35,281 bases of DNA from a bacterium (GCA_021789695.1 JAJYJH010000020.1:1-35281), one strand, 5' to 3'. Counted from the first letter of the stretch, positions 22,281 to 30,828 are shown. Notes: generated by a model not told the origin, from the letters alone. Numbers and translations: made by a program.

Positions 22281-22682
22281 CTACTTTAGAGCCTTGAGAT
22301 AGGATTTATAGAAGGCCTGCAGCTCGCTGTCGGCGTCCTGGAACTCCAGCACGTGCTTCTTGCAGCCGCGGCGCGAGCAGATCTGCACCTGCCCGCCATC
22401 CTTAAGGTCGAAGGCCACCATCTGGGAGCCGCACACGTCGCACTTGCGGGTGCTCTTCAGATCGGCCTTGCAATGCGGGCAGCGGAAGCCGGCCACCTTG
22501 CCCGCGGGGACCGGCAACCCCGTCTCGGCCAGGTAACTGCCGTAAAGGGCGCTCAGATAGAGCGGGGCGTGTTTGCCCGCGTAGGTCAGGTTGACCTCTA
22601 TGGCCCTGGTGCCGTCCAGCTTCTTTCCGGCGCTCATCAGCGACTTGCCGCAATGCGGGCATTTTACGAATACGCTTACCAT
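22281..22682 (-). CDS. Small zinc-ribbon protein
   Basis: A 133-residue cytoplasmic protein with four cysteine pairs: Cys8/Cys11 (CPHC), Cys68/Cys71 (CPHC), Cys81/Cys84 (CDVC) and Cys102/Cys107 (CSRRGC). Pairs one and two have the spacing of split zinc ribbons, pairs three and four a second ribbon. No other domain is seen. GGAGG lies 7 bases before ATG. It follows macB by 77 bases in the same direction and ends at a probable terminator, so it may be the last gene of the tolC-macAB operon. Function unknown; such proteins often bind nucleic acid or proteins. Confidence 0.75.
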   Translation of the reverse strand: MVSVFVKCPHCGKSLMSAGKKLDGTRAIEVNLTYAGKHAPLYLSALYGSYLAETGLPVPAGKVAGFRCPHCKADLKSTRKCDVCGSQMVAFDLKDGGQVQICSRRGCKKHVLEFQDADSELQAFYKSYLKALK

Positions 22683-22759
22683 GACACTACCTCCAGAGAA
22701 TCGGCTGCCCGGAGGAATCGGCGCCTGCCGCCCGTCCGGCTTCCGGCTATGATATCAAA

Positions 22760-24706
22760 TTATTCATACCGAAGCGCGTCTATCGGGGACAGGTCGGAAG
22801 CCTTCCGGGCAGGCCAGAAACCGAACGCGACCCCCACCCCGGCCGAGAAACCGAAGGCCAGACCCACCGAGGCCGGAGAAATATAGATGGCCCAGCCGGA
22901 CAGCTTGGAGAGCAGCAGCGAGGCCCCGGCGCCGGTCAGTATACCCAGCAGACCGCCTATCACCGAGATAATCACGGCCTCTATCAAGAACTGCAGCAGC
23001 ACCGCTCGCCGGGTGGCGCCGATGGCCTTCCGCAGGCCTATCTCCTTGGTCCGCTCGCTGACGCTGACCAGCATGATGTTCATGATGCCTATGCCGCCGA
23101 CGATCAGCGAAATGCCCGCTATGATGCCCAGCAGCGTGCTGAACGTCTTTATTGTCCCGGTCAGCATGTTCTGGATGTCGGCCATGTTCATCAGCGAGAC
23201 GTCGTCGTCCTTGTAGGGCGGGATGTTATGGCGCTTGCGCATCAGCGCTATAATGTCGTCCTGCACCTTGGGCATCAGCTTGTAATTGGAGACCTCCACC
23301 CAGACGGAATCCACGTACTGCTTGCCCAGCAGCACCTTCATGGCGGTGTGCAGCGGCACTACGACCACGTCGTCCTGGTCCCGGAAACCGGAGGCGCCCT
23401 TCATGGGCAGAACGCCTATCACGCTAAAGTTCTTGCCGTTAATCTTAATCGTCTTGCCCACCGGGTCCGAAACGCCAAAGAGCTGCGTGGCCACGGTCTG
23501 CCCGATAACGGCGACCTTTTTCAGCGCCGTGTCCTCGCCTTCGGAGAAGAAGCGGCCGAAGTACGGCTCGGCCGCACGCATCGACGGGTAGTTTGCGGTC
23601 ACGCCCATCAGCTGCGTGCGGTAGTTGGTGGGGCCGTAGACCACCTGTACGAAGCCCTGCACCTCGGCGTCGGTCTTGGTGACGTCGGGGACGAACCTCG
23701 GAAGCGCGGCGGCGTCGGCCAGCGTGATGCGGCTGGTGGCGCCCCGGCCGAACGACATGCCGCGGTGAGAGATGTTGCCGGGTATGACGGCCAGCAGGTT
23801 TGTGCCCAGCGACGACATCTGTTTCTCTATGGCCTTCTGCGCGCCGGTGCCTACGGCCATCATCGCTATAAGCGCGCCGACGCCTATGATAATGCCGAGC
23901 ATCGTCAGCAACGAGCGGGTCTTGTTGCTAACTATCGAACTGATAGAGGAGGCCATGTTCTCCACGACCTCGCGCCAGGAGAGGAAGAAGGACTTGGGGA
24001 TGCGCAGGTGACCCCCTTCCTCCTTTTTCTGGGTGGGTTTTTTGGTCACGTCCTCTATGATCATCCCGTCCCTGAGTTTTATTACGCGGTCCGCCCAGGC
24101 CGCGATGTCCGGCTCATGCGTTACGATGACCACGGTTATGCCCTGGTCGTTGAGCTTGCGGAAGATGCCCATGATCTCGTTGGACTGGTCGCTGGCCAGG
24201 TTGCCGGTGGGCTCGTCGGCGAAGATCAGCTTCGGATTATTGACCAGCGAACGGGCTATCGCCACGCGCTGCTGCTGGCCGCCGGAGAGCTGGTTGGGCC
24301 GGTGGTCCATGCGGTCGGCCAGGCCCACTTGCGCCAGGTGCTTGCCGGCCTCGGCGGGGCGGGCCTTTTCGCCAAGGTAGATCTGAGGCAGGGCCACGTT
24401 CTCGGCGGCGGTGATGCGCGGCAGCAGGTTGAACTGCTGGAACACGAAGCCCAGGATGCGGGCACGCAGGTAGGAGAGTTCCACGTCGTCGAGCTCGGAG
24501 ACCTCCCTGCCGAAGAGTTTGTACGAGCCGGAGGTCGGGCGGTCCAGCAGGCCCAAGATGTGCATCAGCGTTGACTTGCCCGAGCCGGAGGGGCCCATGA
24601 TCGCGACAAACTCGCCCTCCTTGACCGACAGGTCCACGCCTTTCAGTATGCGCAGCGGCTCGCCGCCCATTTGGTATACCTTGGTTATGCCCTTGAGTTC
24701 TATCAT
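22760..24706 (-). CDS. macB: MacB-type fused ABC transporter (ATPase plus permease)
   Basis: A 648-residue inner-membrane protein. Residues 1-225 are an ABC ATPase with Walker A GPSGSGKS, Q-loop FVFQQFNLLP, signature LSGGQQQR, Walker B LIFADEPTG and the switch His in VTHEP. A linker rich in Lys leads to the first transmembrane helix (RSLLTMLGIIIGVGALIAMMAVG), a periplasmic domain of about 240 residues, and three C-terminal helices with the FtsX/MacB sequence SERTKEIGLRKAIGATRRAVLLQFL. MacB works with MacA and TolC to push substrates (macrolides, peptides, lipids or virulence factors) from the periplasm. Start has GGAGG 7 bases upstream. Substrate unknown. Confidence 0.93.
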   Translation of the reverse strand: MIELKGITKVYQMGGEPLRILKGVDLSVKEGEFVAIMGPSGSGKSTLMHILGLLDRPTSGSYKLFGREVSELDDVELSYLRARILGFVFQQFNLLPRITAAENVALPQIYLGEKARPAEAGKHLAQVGLADRMDHRPNQLSGGQQQRVAIARSLVNNPKLIFADEPTGNLASDQSNEIMGIFRKLNDQGITVVIVTHEPDIAAWADRVIKLRDGMIIEDVTKKPTQKKEEGGHLRIPKSFFLSWREVVENMASSISSIVSNKTRSLLTMLGIIIGVGALIAMMAVGTGAQKAIEKQMSSLGTNLLAVIPGNISHRGMSFGRGATSRITLADAAALPRFVPDVTKTDAEVQGFVQVVYGPTNYRTQLMGVTANYPSMRAAEPYFGRFFSEGEDTALKKVAVIGQTVATQLFGVSDPVGKTIKINGKNFSVIGVLPMKGASGFRDQDDVVVVPLHTAMKVLLGKQYVDSVWVEVSNYKLMPKVQDDIIALMRKRHNIPPYKDDDVSLMNMADIQNMLTGTIKTFSTLLGIIAGISLIVGGIGIMNIMLVSVSERTKEIGLRKAIGATRRAVLLQFLIEAVIISVIGGLLGILTGAGASLLLSKLSGWAIYISPASVGLAFGFSAGVGVAFGFWPARKASDLSPIDALRYE

Positions 24707-24742
24707 AAAGCGCCTCCCGCCCGGCGGGCGGGACCGGCCTTC

Positions 24743-25714
24743 TTAGTGCATGGCCCGGTGCGCGTTGCGCGATATCTTCGGCCGCTTGGGCATCAACGGG
24801 TTGATGCCCTGGGACTGCTGCGGCACGTAGCCCTTGTCCGTGTACCTGACCGTGTCGCCCTCTTCCAGGCCCTTCGTGACCTCCACCATATCCCCCTGGT
24901 CCAGACCGGTCTCTATCCTCTGGTAGACCGGCTTGCCGTTATTGACCGAGGTTATCACGGCGGTATGCCCGGAGGGGTCTATCGTGACCGCCTCGGTCGG
25001 GATCAGCAGTGCGTGCTGCTTTCTGGAAACCTCTATCTTTATATTGGCCGTCATCTGCGACCTGAAGAAGGCCGGCACATGGTCCGGCTGTATCTTGACC
25101 GTATAGGTTATAACGTTGCTCTGGTTGGTGCCCTCGTCCAGGATCTGGAAAACGCTGCCTCTGACTGGCCTGTCGGGATAGGAGTCCAGCACTATGGTCG
25201 CCTTCTGCCCGGGCTTTACCTTTCCGATGTCGGACTCGTCCACGTTGGCCTCTACGATGAGCCTGTCGGACAGGGCGAAGAGCACGGTGGACTGGCTGAC
25301 GGTCTGACCCTCGACCACGTTCTTCAGGATGATGGTGCCGTCCAGGGGGGAGACCACCTTCATCGGTTTATAGGTGTCCTGCCAGTGCTTGTACTGCGCA
25401 GCGCCCATAGCGCGGGCGGCGTCCAGTATGGCCACGCGGTCGGAGGAACTCATCAGCGCCAGCACCTGGCCGGCTTTTACCCTGTCGCCCTCGTGGACAA
25501 GTATCTGCTCTATACGGCCCGCGGAAGAAGGGTTTATCTCCACGCGGTTGAGCGGGGCCACGGAACCGGTGGTCTCCACAAACTCGGAGATGGTCTTGGA
25601 CACCACCTGCGCGGAAACGTAACGGACCTCCTCCGTATGGTGGGTTCGATACCAGTAATACCCGCCGCCGCCCAGCAGGACGAGGACGCTTACCGCTAAA
25701 AGGATCTTCTTCAT
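24743..25714 (-). CDS. macA: MacA-like periplasmic adaptor with a very short helical hairpin
   Basis: A 323-residue membrane-fusion protein: N-terminal anchor (MKKILLAVSVLVLLGGGGYYW), first lipoyl half-motif (GRIEQILVHEGDRVKAGQVLALM), second half (MKVVSPLDGTIILKNVVEGQTV), beta-barrel and membrane-proximal domains (SALLIPTEAVTID-like). It connects MacB to the outer-membrane duct. The coiled-coil hairpin between the lipoyl halves is only about 25 residues (SSSDRVAILDAARAMGAAQYK...), far shorter than in E. coli MacA, so contact with TolC must differ. AGGAG sits 5 bases before ATG. It follows the tolC gene by 53 bases and precedes macB by 36. Confidence 0.9.
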   Translation of the reverse strand: MKKILLAVSVLVLLGGGGYYWYRTHHTEEVRYVSAQVVSKTISEFVETTGSVAPLNRVEINPSSAGRIEQILVHEGDRVKAGQVLALMSSSDRVAILDAARAMGAAQYKHWQDTYKPMKVVSPLDGTIILKNVVEGQTVSQSTVLFALSDRLIVEANVDESDIGKVKPGQKATIVLDSYPDRPVRGSVFQILDEGTNQSNVITYTVKIQPDHVPAFFRSQMTANIKIEVSRKQHALLIPTEAVTIDPSGHTAVITSVNNGKPVYQRIETGLDQGDMVEVTKGLEEGDTVRYTDKGYVPQQSQGINPLMPKRPKISRNAHRAMH

Positions 25715-25767
25715 GGTTTCTCCTGTGAGTCGGATGCTTCAAAAGGTCTGGCCGGGAAAATCCGGCG

Positions 25768-27042
25768 CTATCTGTCCTCCAGGCCAAAGCCCAACAGCCC
25801 CTGCAAAGAGATCAGGCTGCTGTTTGCCCGCTGGTAATAGGAGAGCTGGTTCAACTGGGCGTCCACAAGAGTCTGCTCCACGGTCTCCAGATCGATGAAG
25901 CTCATCTGGCCGGCCTGGTACTGTATCTGCGACTCCTTGTAGCGCGTCTCATCCGCGTCCAGCACCGCCACGTTAACCAACGCATTATCCCTGGCGTTCA
26001 GGAAATTATTGTAACCGTCGCGTATATTATTGAGCAGGGAGTTCTTGGCGTCCTGCAGGGAAGCCTCTCCGCTCTTGTAGGCCTGCCCGGCCGCTTTGAT
26101 ATTGTTGGGGGTATAGGTCAGGCCGTTTGAGAAGAGCGGCAGATTTAGGCTCAGCCCCATGGACCAGCTCCTGCCGCCGGAGAACTCCCGGTCTCCCGCC
26201 CAGCCGACGGCGCCGTTGGCCATAAGGGTCGGATAGAGGTCGTACTTAGCGCCGAGCAGCCTTTCCTTGAGACTTTCAAGGCTCTTTTCCTGCGACTCAA
26301 TATGCGGGACCTTCTCAACCAGGTTCTTCAGGCCGGAGGCATCAAGCGTATAGTCCGGTGCCGTCAACTCCGCTTTAGCGACTATGGGCCTGTAATCGGT
26401 GTAGCCCATGGCGCTGAGCAAGTCCAGGCGCGCGCTCTCCAGACTGCGCGCCGCCTGCATGACGCTGGAACTGGAGAGCTGGGTCAGCGCCTGAGAGTAG
26501 AGCATGTTACCCTTGGACTCGGTGCCGCTCTCGTAGTCCAGCGCGACCAGCTGGGAATTGTTCTGCCTGATGACCAGGATCTTTTTCTGCGTGGCCAGGT
26601 TATCCTGTGCGTAGACCAGGTTTATGAACGCGGTGTAGAGCGTCTGGCGCAGAGCGGCCGATTCGGCCCTGTAGTCCGCGTCGGCCTTCTCGTAGGCCAG
26701 TTTGGCGCTCCTTATCGAGGAGAGAGCCTTCAGGTTAAGCAGGTCCTGGCTGGCCGACAAGGACGTGCTGACCCTGTCGTAAGGAGATGAAAGCTGCGCC
26801 CCGCTCCTGGTAACGGAATGCGAGATGTCGACCGAAGGCAGATAGGCGTTGAAGCCGGCCCGGTACAGGTACTTGTACTGTTCTACCGTGGCCTTCTGCG
26901 CCTTCAGGGCGGGGTTGTTCTGCGCTGCTTGCGCCACGCAGTCCTGCCAGGTGAGCTCCAGCGGCGGCTCCTGAGCGGCGGCCGCCGCCAGCGACGCCGC
27001 CGCCAGCAGCGCCAACGCGGTAAGTGAGAGTTTTTTCATCAT
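25768..27042 (-). CDS. tolC: TolC-family outer-membrane efflux protein
   Basis: A 424-residue outer-membrane factor. A signal peptide (MMKKLSLTALALLAAASLAAAAA) precedes two structural repeats: each has a long amphipathic helix pair and strands, with NPALKAQKATVEQYKYLYRAGF near residue 40 and a second copy starting near MGLSLNLPLFSNG (about residue 265). The C-terminal helix QTLVDAQLNQLSYYQRANSSLISLQGLLG is typical. It should form a trimeric duct for the MacA/MacB pair encoded directly downstream. ATG 27042 and ATG 27039 are both possible. There is no Shine-Dalgarno close by; AGGAGG lies 40 bases upstream, 5' of a leader hairpin. Confidence 0.9.
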   Translation of the reverse strand: MMKKLSLTALALLAAASLAAAAAQEPPLELTWQDCVAQAAQNNPALKAQKATVEQYKYLYRAGFNAYLPSVDISHSVTRSGAQLSSPYDRVSTSLSASQDLLNLKALSSIRSAKLAYEKADADYRAESAALRQTLYTAFINLVYAQDNLATQKKILVIRQNNSQLVALDYESGTESKGNMLYSQALTQLSSSSVMQAARSLESARLDLLSAMGYTDYRPIVAKAELTAPDYTLDASGLKNLVEKVPHIESQEKSLESLKERLLGAKYDLYPTLMANGAVGWAGDREFSGGRSWSMGLSLNLPLFSNGLTYTPNNIKAAGQAYKSGEASLQDAKNSLLNNIRDGYNNFLNARDNALVNVAVLDADETRYKESQIQYQAGQMSFIDLETVEQTLVDAQLNQLSYYQRANSSLISLQGLLGFGLEDR

Positions 27043-27056
27043 TCAGTATAACGCCC

Positions 27057-27083
27057 GGGCAGGCCGTTTTATTGCGCCCGCCC
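27057..27083 (-). other. Hairpin in the tolC leader
   Basis: On the minus strand GGGCGGGC (27083-27076) pairs with GCCTGCCC (27064-27057), one G-U pair included, around an 11-base loop. AGGAGG lies immediately 5' of it and the start codon 14 bases 3' of it. Folding would bring the ribosome site closer to the start. Confidence 0.4.
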
Positions 27084-27093
27084 CTCCTGTTTT

Positions 27094-27107
27094 TTACCTA
27101 ACGGTAA
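27094..27107. promoter_or_regulatory. Operator-like palindrome at the tolC operon start point
   Basis: TTACCTAACGGTAA: 5-base arms TTACC/GGTAA around 4 bases, directly downstream of the -10 box and over the expected start of transcription. The form resembles operators of TetR-type efflux repressors, but no such regulator gene is in the window. Confidence 0.5.
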
Positions 27108-27135
27108 GTATACGTCATACTGACCGCCGGGTCAA
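27107..27135 (-). promoter_or_regulatory. Sigma70-type promoter of the tolC-macA-macB operon
   Basis: Minus-strand TTGACC (27135-27130), 17-base spacer, TATACT (27112-27107); each box matches 5 of 6 consensus bases. Expected start point about 27100, leader about 60 bases. Confidence 0.72.
27121..27134. promoter_or_regulatory. Second palindrome in the tolC operon promoter
   Basis: TGACCGCCGGGTCA: arms TGACC/GGTCA around 4 bases, overlapping the -35 box. It shares the ACC-N4-GGT plan with the palindrome at 27094-27107, centred 27 bases away, so both may bind the same dimer. Confidence 0.45.
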
Positions 27136-27240
27136 TATACCTCGTGCGCGGAGGAGGGTAAAAATTTGTCCTGCGCTCAATAAAGGCAACGCCGTTAAAA
27201 AATTGCGGCTTTTTAGTCTCCACATTTATTATTTCTGTCC
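27136..27240. other. AT-rich intergenic DNA
   Basis: No gene supported. The stretch holds only a weak stem (GCCG/CGGC near 27207-27225, followed on the plus strand by TTTTT). Together with the tolC promoter and the possible gene remnant at 27241-27501 it makes up the longest non-gene gap of the window. Confidence 0.4.
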
Positions 27241-27501
27241 TTAATCTGGTTTTTGGGGATACCTTTTGGCCTTGACGGATATTACAAGGTCTTTGGATGT
27301 TGAGCCCTTCTCCAGCATGAAGCGGACGTTGTTGCGGTAGTAGTGGTCCAGGGCTTTCAGCACATCCTCCTGCCTAGAATCTTGAACCCATTCATTGTTC
27401 TGCACGGCGGGGCCGAGGGGTTTGGACTTGGCGGTCTTAGCGAGTTCTTTGGCTTGGCATAGTATGCGGCCCGCGGCGCCGGCGCAGCCGGCGGCGCTAT
27501 T
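27241..27501 (-). pseudogene. Possible gene remnant or orphan small ORF
   Basis: An 86-codon open frame without ATG that reads like protein: ILCQAKELAKTAKSKPLGP, then VQNNEWVQDSRQEDVLKAL, DHYYRNNVRFMLEKGSTSK and DLVISVKAKRYPQKPD before TAA. Charged and hydrophobic residues alternate as in a helix followed by a strand, and codons are less GC-rich than in neighbours. Its only plausible start is GTG 27405 (54 residues), with no ribosome site. It begins inside the end of the flavoprotein gene. It may be the 3' end of a gene that lost its beginning; it could also be chance. Confidence 0.35.
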
Positions 27502-28654
27502 TCAGTTTTTCCTGGCCGGAGAAACTGCGGGCCAGGCCGAAGCCTGCCAGTATTTCGCGGTCCTCCGCGGAAGGGGAGCCGGCGATATGGGCCGCCAGGG
27601 CCTCGCCGAGGCCGGGCCCCAGCATGAAGCCCTGCCCGCACATACCCACGGCCAGAACGTAGCCCTTAACCGCGGCCGGGAAGTCCACCACCGGGAAACC
27701 GTCCGGAGTCATCGGGTACAGCCCGCGCCAGGTGCGCCGGACCCGCAGGTTGGAAAGGCCCGGCAGCAGGTTTATCATGCGGCGGGAGATCTCCGGCAGG
27801 AACTCGGAGGTGGAACGGCGGTCGCGGCCCCAGATGGAGGGCTGCGGCGTCATGCAGAACACTATCTGCCCCTCCCGGTTCTGGTAAAAATAGTAATTTT
27901 TGGACTTATTTCCCGGGCGGATATCCACTACCATCGGCTCTAAAAACCGCTGCGCTGGTTCGGTTATACCGGCCTCGTGGCAGTCGGGCTTCACCGGGAC
28001 CGCTACCCCCGCCAGCTCCGAGACCTCGGCGGCCTCTGCGCCGGCGGCGTTCACCACGAAGCGCGCGCGGTAGCGGGCCTGGGCCGAAAGCACGCCTTTG
28101 ACCTCCCCGTTCTCCGTTAGTATCCCCCTCGCGGGCTCCTTGAAGCGGAATTCCGCGCCGAGAGAGAGGGCCCGCCTGTAGAAGGCGTTTACGCACAGCA
28201 GCGGCGAGGCCGAGCCGTCGTCCGGGGAATAGGTGCCGCCGCGCAGGTCCCTCTCCCCTATGCCGGGCGCCAACTTCTTCACCCGCTCCGGGCCTACCCA
28301 GTCTATGTTCAGGCCGAAGCCTCTCTGCACCTTCAGCAGCTCCTTCAGCACGACCTCGTCGTTCTCCGCGTAGACCGGGAACAGGTAACCGCCCCTGATC
28401 CAGCCTATATCGTCGCCGTATTTTTCCTTCCAGGATGAGAAGATCCCGAGGCTTCTCAGGCAGGCCTTGATCTTGGAACCGTCCGAATGCGTCGCGCGCA
28501 CGCCGCCGATGGCGCACTTGTTCTGGCCCTGGCCGGGAGAGGCCTCCTTCTCCAGCACCAGCGTCCTGAGTTCCCTTTCCGCCAGCGCCATGGCTAGCGG
28601 CGTACCGATGCTGCCAGCCCCTATAATGACTACGTCGTAATCCTTCTCGGTCAT
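27497..28654 (-). CDS. FAD-dependent amino-acid/amine dehydrogenase (DAO fold, HcnC-like)
   Basis: A 385-residue flavoenzyme. The FAD loop is VVIIGAGSIGTPLA (residues 8-21) followed by the acidic end of strand 2 (VLEKE). NKCAIGGVRATHSDG matches the substrate-side SGG(V)R motif of sarcosine oxidase, glycine oxidase and HcnC. RRTWRGLYPMTPDGFPVVD and VAVGMCGQGFMLGPGLGE are the C-terminal FAD-closing motifs. The start has AGGG 7-8 bases upstream and lies 10 bases after the multidomain oxidoreductase gene. The pair looks like subunits of an amino-acid or imino-acid dehydrogenase, the group that includes hydrogen cyanide synthase and opine oxidases. Substrate cannot be named. Confidence 0.85.
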   Translation of the reverse strand: MTEKDYDVVIIGAGSIGTPLAMALAERELRTLVLEKEASPGQGQNKCAIGGVRATHSDGSKIKACLRSLGIFSSWKEKYGDDIGWIRGGYLFPVYAENDEVVLKELLKVQRGFGLNIDWVGPERVKKLAPGIGERDLRGGTYSPDDGSASPLLCVNAFYRRALSLGAEFRFKEPARGILTENGEVKGVLSAQARYRARFVVNAAGAEAAEVSELAGVAVPVKPDCHEAGITEPAQRFLEPMVVDIRPGNKSKNYYFYQNREGQIVFCMTPQPSIWGRDRRSTSEFLPEISRRMINLLPGLSNLRVRRTWRGLYPMTPDGFPVVDFPAAVKGYVLAVGMCGQGFMLGPGLGEALAAHIAGSPSAEDREILAGFGLARSFSGQEKLK

Positions 28655-28664
28655 AGATATCCCT

Positions 28665-30761
28665 TTAAAAGTCGCTCCAACCACCCTTCTCCTCGGCCTC
28701 GGCGCGGCATTTAACTCCGGAAAAGACGCCCAGCGGCGCCTCCACGAACAACGGCCTCCTGGTGAACGGCGTGACCTCCTCCGGGAGCACGCCTTCGCTG
28801 CGGAAGACGTTCGCCAGCATGACAGAACAGGTCTTGGAGCCGCAGGCGCCCATGCCGGCACGCGTGACGGCCTTGAGCTGGTTGAGGTCGCGCACCCCGG
28901 AACGGATTGCCCGGCGTATCTCTCCCAGGCTGACCCGCTCGCAGCGGCAGATAATGGTCTCGTCGTCGGCCTTCGCCAGGTCGGCCCCCGACAAGGTCCC
29001 GTCCTCCTCCGTGTACAGCCGCAGCGAGACCGCGCGGTCGGCGGTCTCCGGCTTCGCCTTCACTACGACTATCATCGTGTTCTCCGCCTTGAAATCCTTG
29101 ACGTCAAGCACCTCGGCCTCGCCCAGGTCCTCCCCCTCGCGGGCGGTCAGGCGCACCCGGCCGCCCTTTTTCACCAGGCCGCGGCCTATCTCGAACGGTA
29201 TAGCCACCGACGGGTTGGCCTGGTCCCTGCGGCGGTCCACTACGGTTATAGCCAGGCCGGGGCAGATCAGCAGGCACTTGTAGCAGCCTATGCACTCCCC
29301 GTCGAATTTCGGCACGTTCATGATGCTCTCTCCAGAGAGCTTGATGGACTTTTTGGGACAAACGGTCACGCAGGGGTTGCAGGGGATCTCCTGCCGGCAG
29401 TGCAGGACCGGATAAACCGGCTTGTCGTGGGTTTTCTTTTCCACGGGCCAGGTGTTCCCGGGGCGGGACTTCAGCACCTCCAAGCGCTCGAACCAGAACT
29501 CCGGCACCGGGGCGGCCATAACGCCTAGGGACTTCAGCACCTTATGCGCGGTGATCTTGCCGCTGAACATCGCGGCCGAGGCCTCGGCTATTTCCTCAGC
29601 GTCCCCGCATACAAAAGCCTGCATACCTGCCTCTTTCGCCTGCGCGTGGAATTCGTCCACGGAGGAGAGGCCAACGGCTATCAACAGCGTGTCGGCATTG
29701 AAAGTCTTCTCGGTGCCGGGCTTCGGCCGGAACTTCTCGTCCACCTCGGCTATCGTCACGTTCTCAAGCTGTTCCCTGCCGTAGGCGCGCAGTATCGTGT
29801 GGCGCGTATAGACCGGCACTCCCAGGCGGCGCACCTTGTCTTCGTGCACCTTGTAGCCGCCGCACTTGGGCAGGGCCTCTATCAGGCCGACCACCTGTAT
29901 GCCGGCCTGCAGCGCGTGGTAGGCCGCTATCAGGCCCACGTTGCCGCCGCCGACGATAAAAAGCCGTTTCGCCGGGCGCACCAGGTCGCGGTTGACCAGC
30001 GTCTGGAAGGCGCCGGCGCCGTAAACGCCGGGCAGCGTGTTGCCGGGAAAGGCAAGGGATTTCTCCCGCGCTCCCGTGGCGCTTATAACGGCCTTGGGCC
30101 GCACCAGGCAGTACTGCTCCCCGCGCAGCACCCCCACTTTCTTATCCGAGAACACCGCCAGGCAGGTGGCGTTCTTCCAGGCCTTAACCGACGGATATTC
30201 CTTGAGCTGCTCCTCCAGCTTCCCGGCAATGTCTATGCCGCGCGTGCCGGCGAAACAGTCTTCCACGGAACCGAAGAACTTGTGCGTCTGCAGCACCAGT
30301 TTTCCGCCGAAACGGTCCTTGTCGTCTATGATCAGCGTCTTCACGCCCAGTTTGCCAAGCTCCGCCGCGGCCGCCAGCCCCGAAGGGCCGCCGCCGAGTA
30401 CCAGCGCGTCCACGTCCAGTTCCTCCACACGGCCGAATTCCTGTACGCAGGCCGCGCGCGGCAGGCGCGCCTCGCCCTTAAGCGTCTCCACGACCATGCC
30501 CTCGCGCACCGCGCTCACGCAGGACTTCACGGTGAGCCCGTCGGCTATCACGGAGCACTGCGCGCACTGGCCGTTGGCGCAGAAGATGCCCTGCGGCGAG
30601 CCATCCCTCTTGTGGCGGCCGAAAATCTTGATGCCGTTGGCGAACAGCGCGCTGGAGATCATCTCGCCTTCAAGCGCCTCGCAGGTCCGTCCGTCAAAAG
30701 TGAATTTTACCGCCTTCCGTTCCTCCGGCTGGAGAACTGGGTGTGTTGTTATCCTTTCCAT
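28665..30761 (-). CDS. Fused HcnA/HcnB-like oxidoreductase with inserted 2x[4Fe-4S] ferredoxin
   Basis: A 698-residue protein with five parts: a 2Fe-2S ferredoxin-like domain (about 17-100; Cys61, Cys66, Cys69, Cys81); an FAD/NAD(P) pyridine-nucleotide oxidoreductase (about 116-410; GGGPSG 123-128, GGGNVG 271-276); a ferredoxin with Cys455/461/464/468 and Cys490/493/496/500; a spacer (about 510-600); and a BFD-type 2Fe-2S domain (CRC at 605-607, Cys640, Cys645). HcnA and HcnB of cyanide synthase, and alpha subunits of sarcosine and opine oxidases, have parts one, two and five. It should carry electrons from the partner flavoenzyme to ferredoxin, NAD or quinone. GAGAGG precedes the ATG. One cysteine spacing in the first 4Fe cluster is non-standard (Cys455-x5-Cys461). 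Confidence 0.88.
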   Translation of the reverse strand: MERITTHPVLQPEERKAVKFTFDGRTCEALEGEMISSALFANGIKIFGRHKRDGSPQGIFCANGQCAQCSVIADGLTVKSCVSAVREGMVVETLKGEARLPRAACVQEFGRVEELDVDALVLGGGPSGLAAAAELGKLGVKTLIIDDKDRFGGKLVLQTHKFFGSVEDCFAGTRGIDIAGKLEEQLKEYPSVKAWKNATCLAVFSDKKVGVLRGEQYCLVRPKAVISATGAREKSLAFPGNTLPGVYGAGAFQTLVNRDLVRPAKRLFIVGGGNVGLIAAYHALQAGIQVVGLIEALPKCGGYKVHEDKVRRLGVPVYTRHTILRAYGREQLENVTIAEVDEKFRPKPGTEKTFNADTLLIAVGLSSVDEFHAQAKEAGMQAFVCGDAEEIAEASAAMFSGKITAHKVLKSLGVMAAPVPEFWFERLEVLKSRPGNTWPVEKKTHDKPVYPVLHCRQEIPCNPCVTVCPKKSIKLSGESIMNVPKFDGECIGCYKCLLICPGLAITVVDRRRDQANPSVAIPFEIGRGLVKKGGRVRLTAREGEDLGEAEVLDVKDFKAENTMIVVVKAKPETADRAVSLRLYTEEDGTLSGADLAKADDETIICRCERVSLGEIRRAIRSGVRDLNQLKAVTRAGMGACGSKTCSVMLANVFRSEGVLPEEVTPFTRRPLFVEAPLGVFSGVKCRAEAEEKGGWSDF

Positions 30762-30828
30762 GTTATCCTCTCCGCGGGCCAGGCGCCCGCCTCTTCAATA
30801 CTATATCAAAAGTGCCGCTGGCCGGGTA

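Noticed and set aside
27117-27224. 35-codon minus-strand ORF beginning MWRLKSRNFL
   Set aside because: No ribosome site, ends in the tolC promoter, and no protein-like pattern after the first residues.
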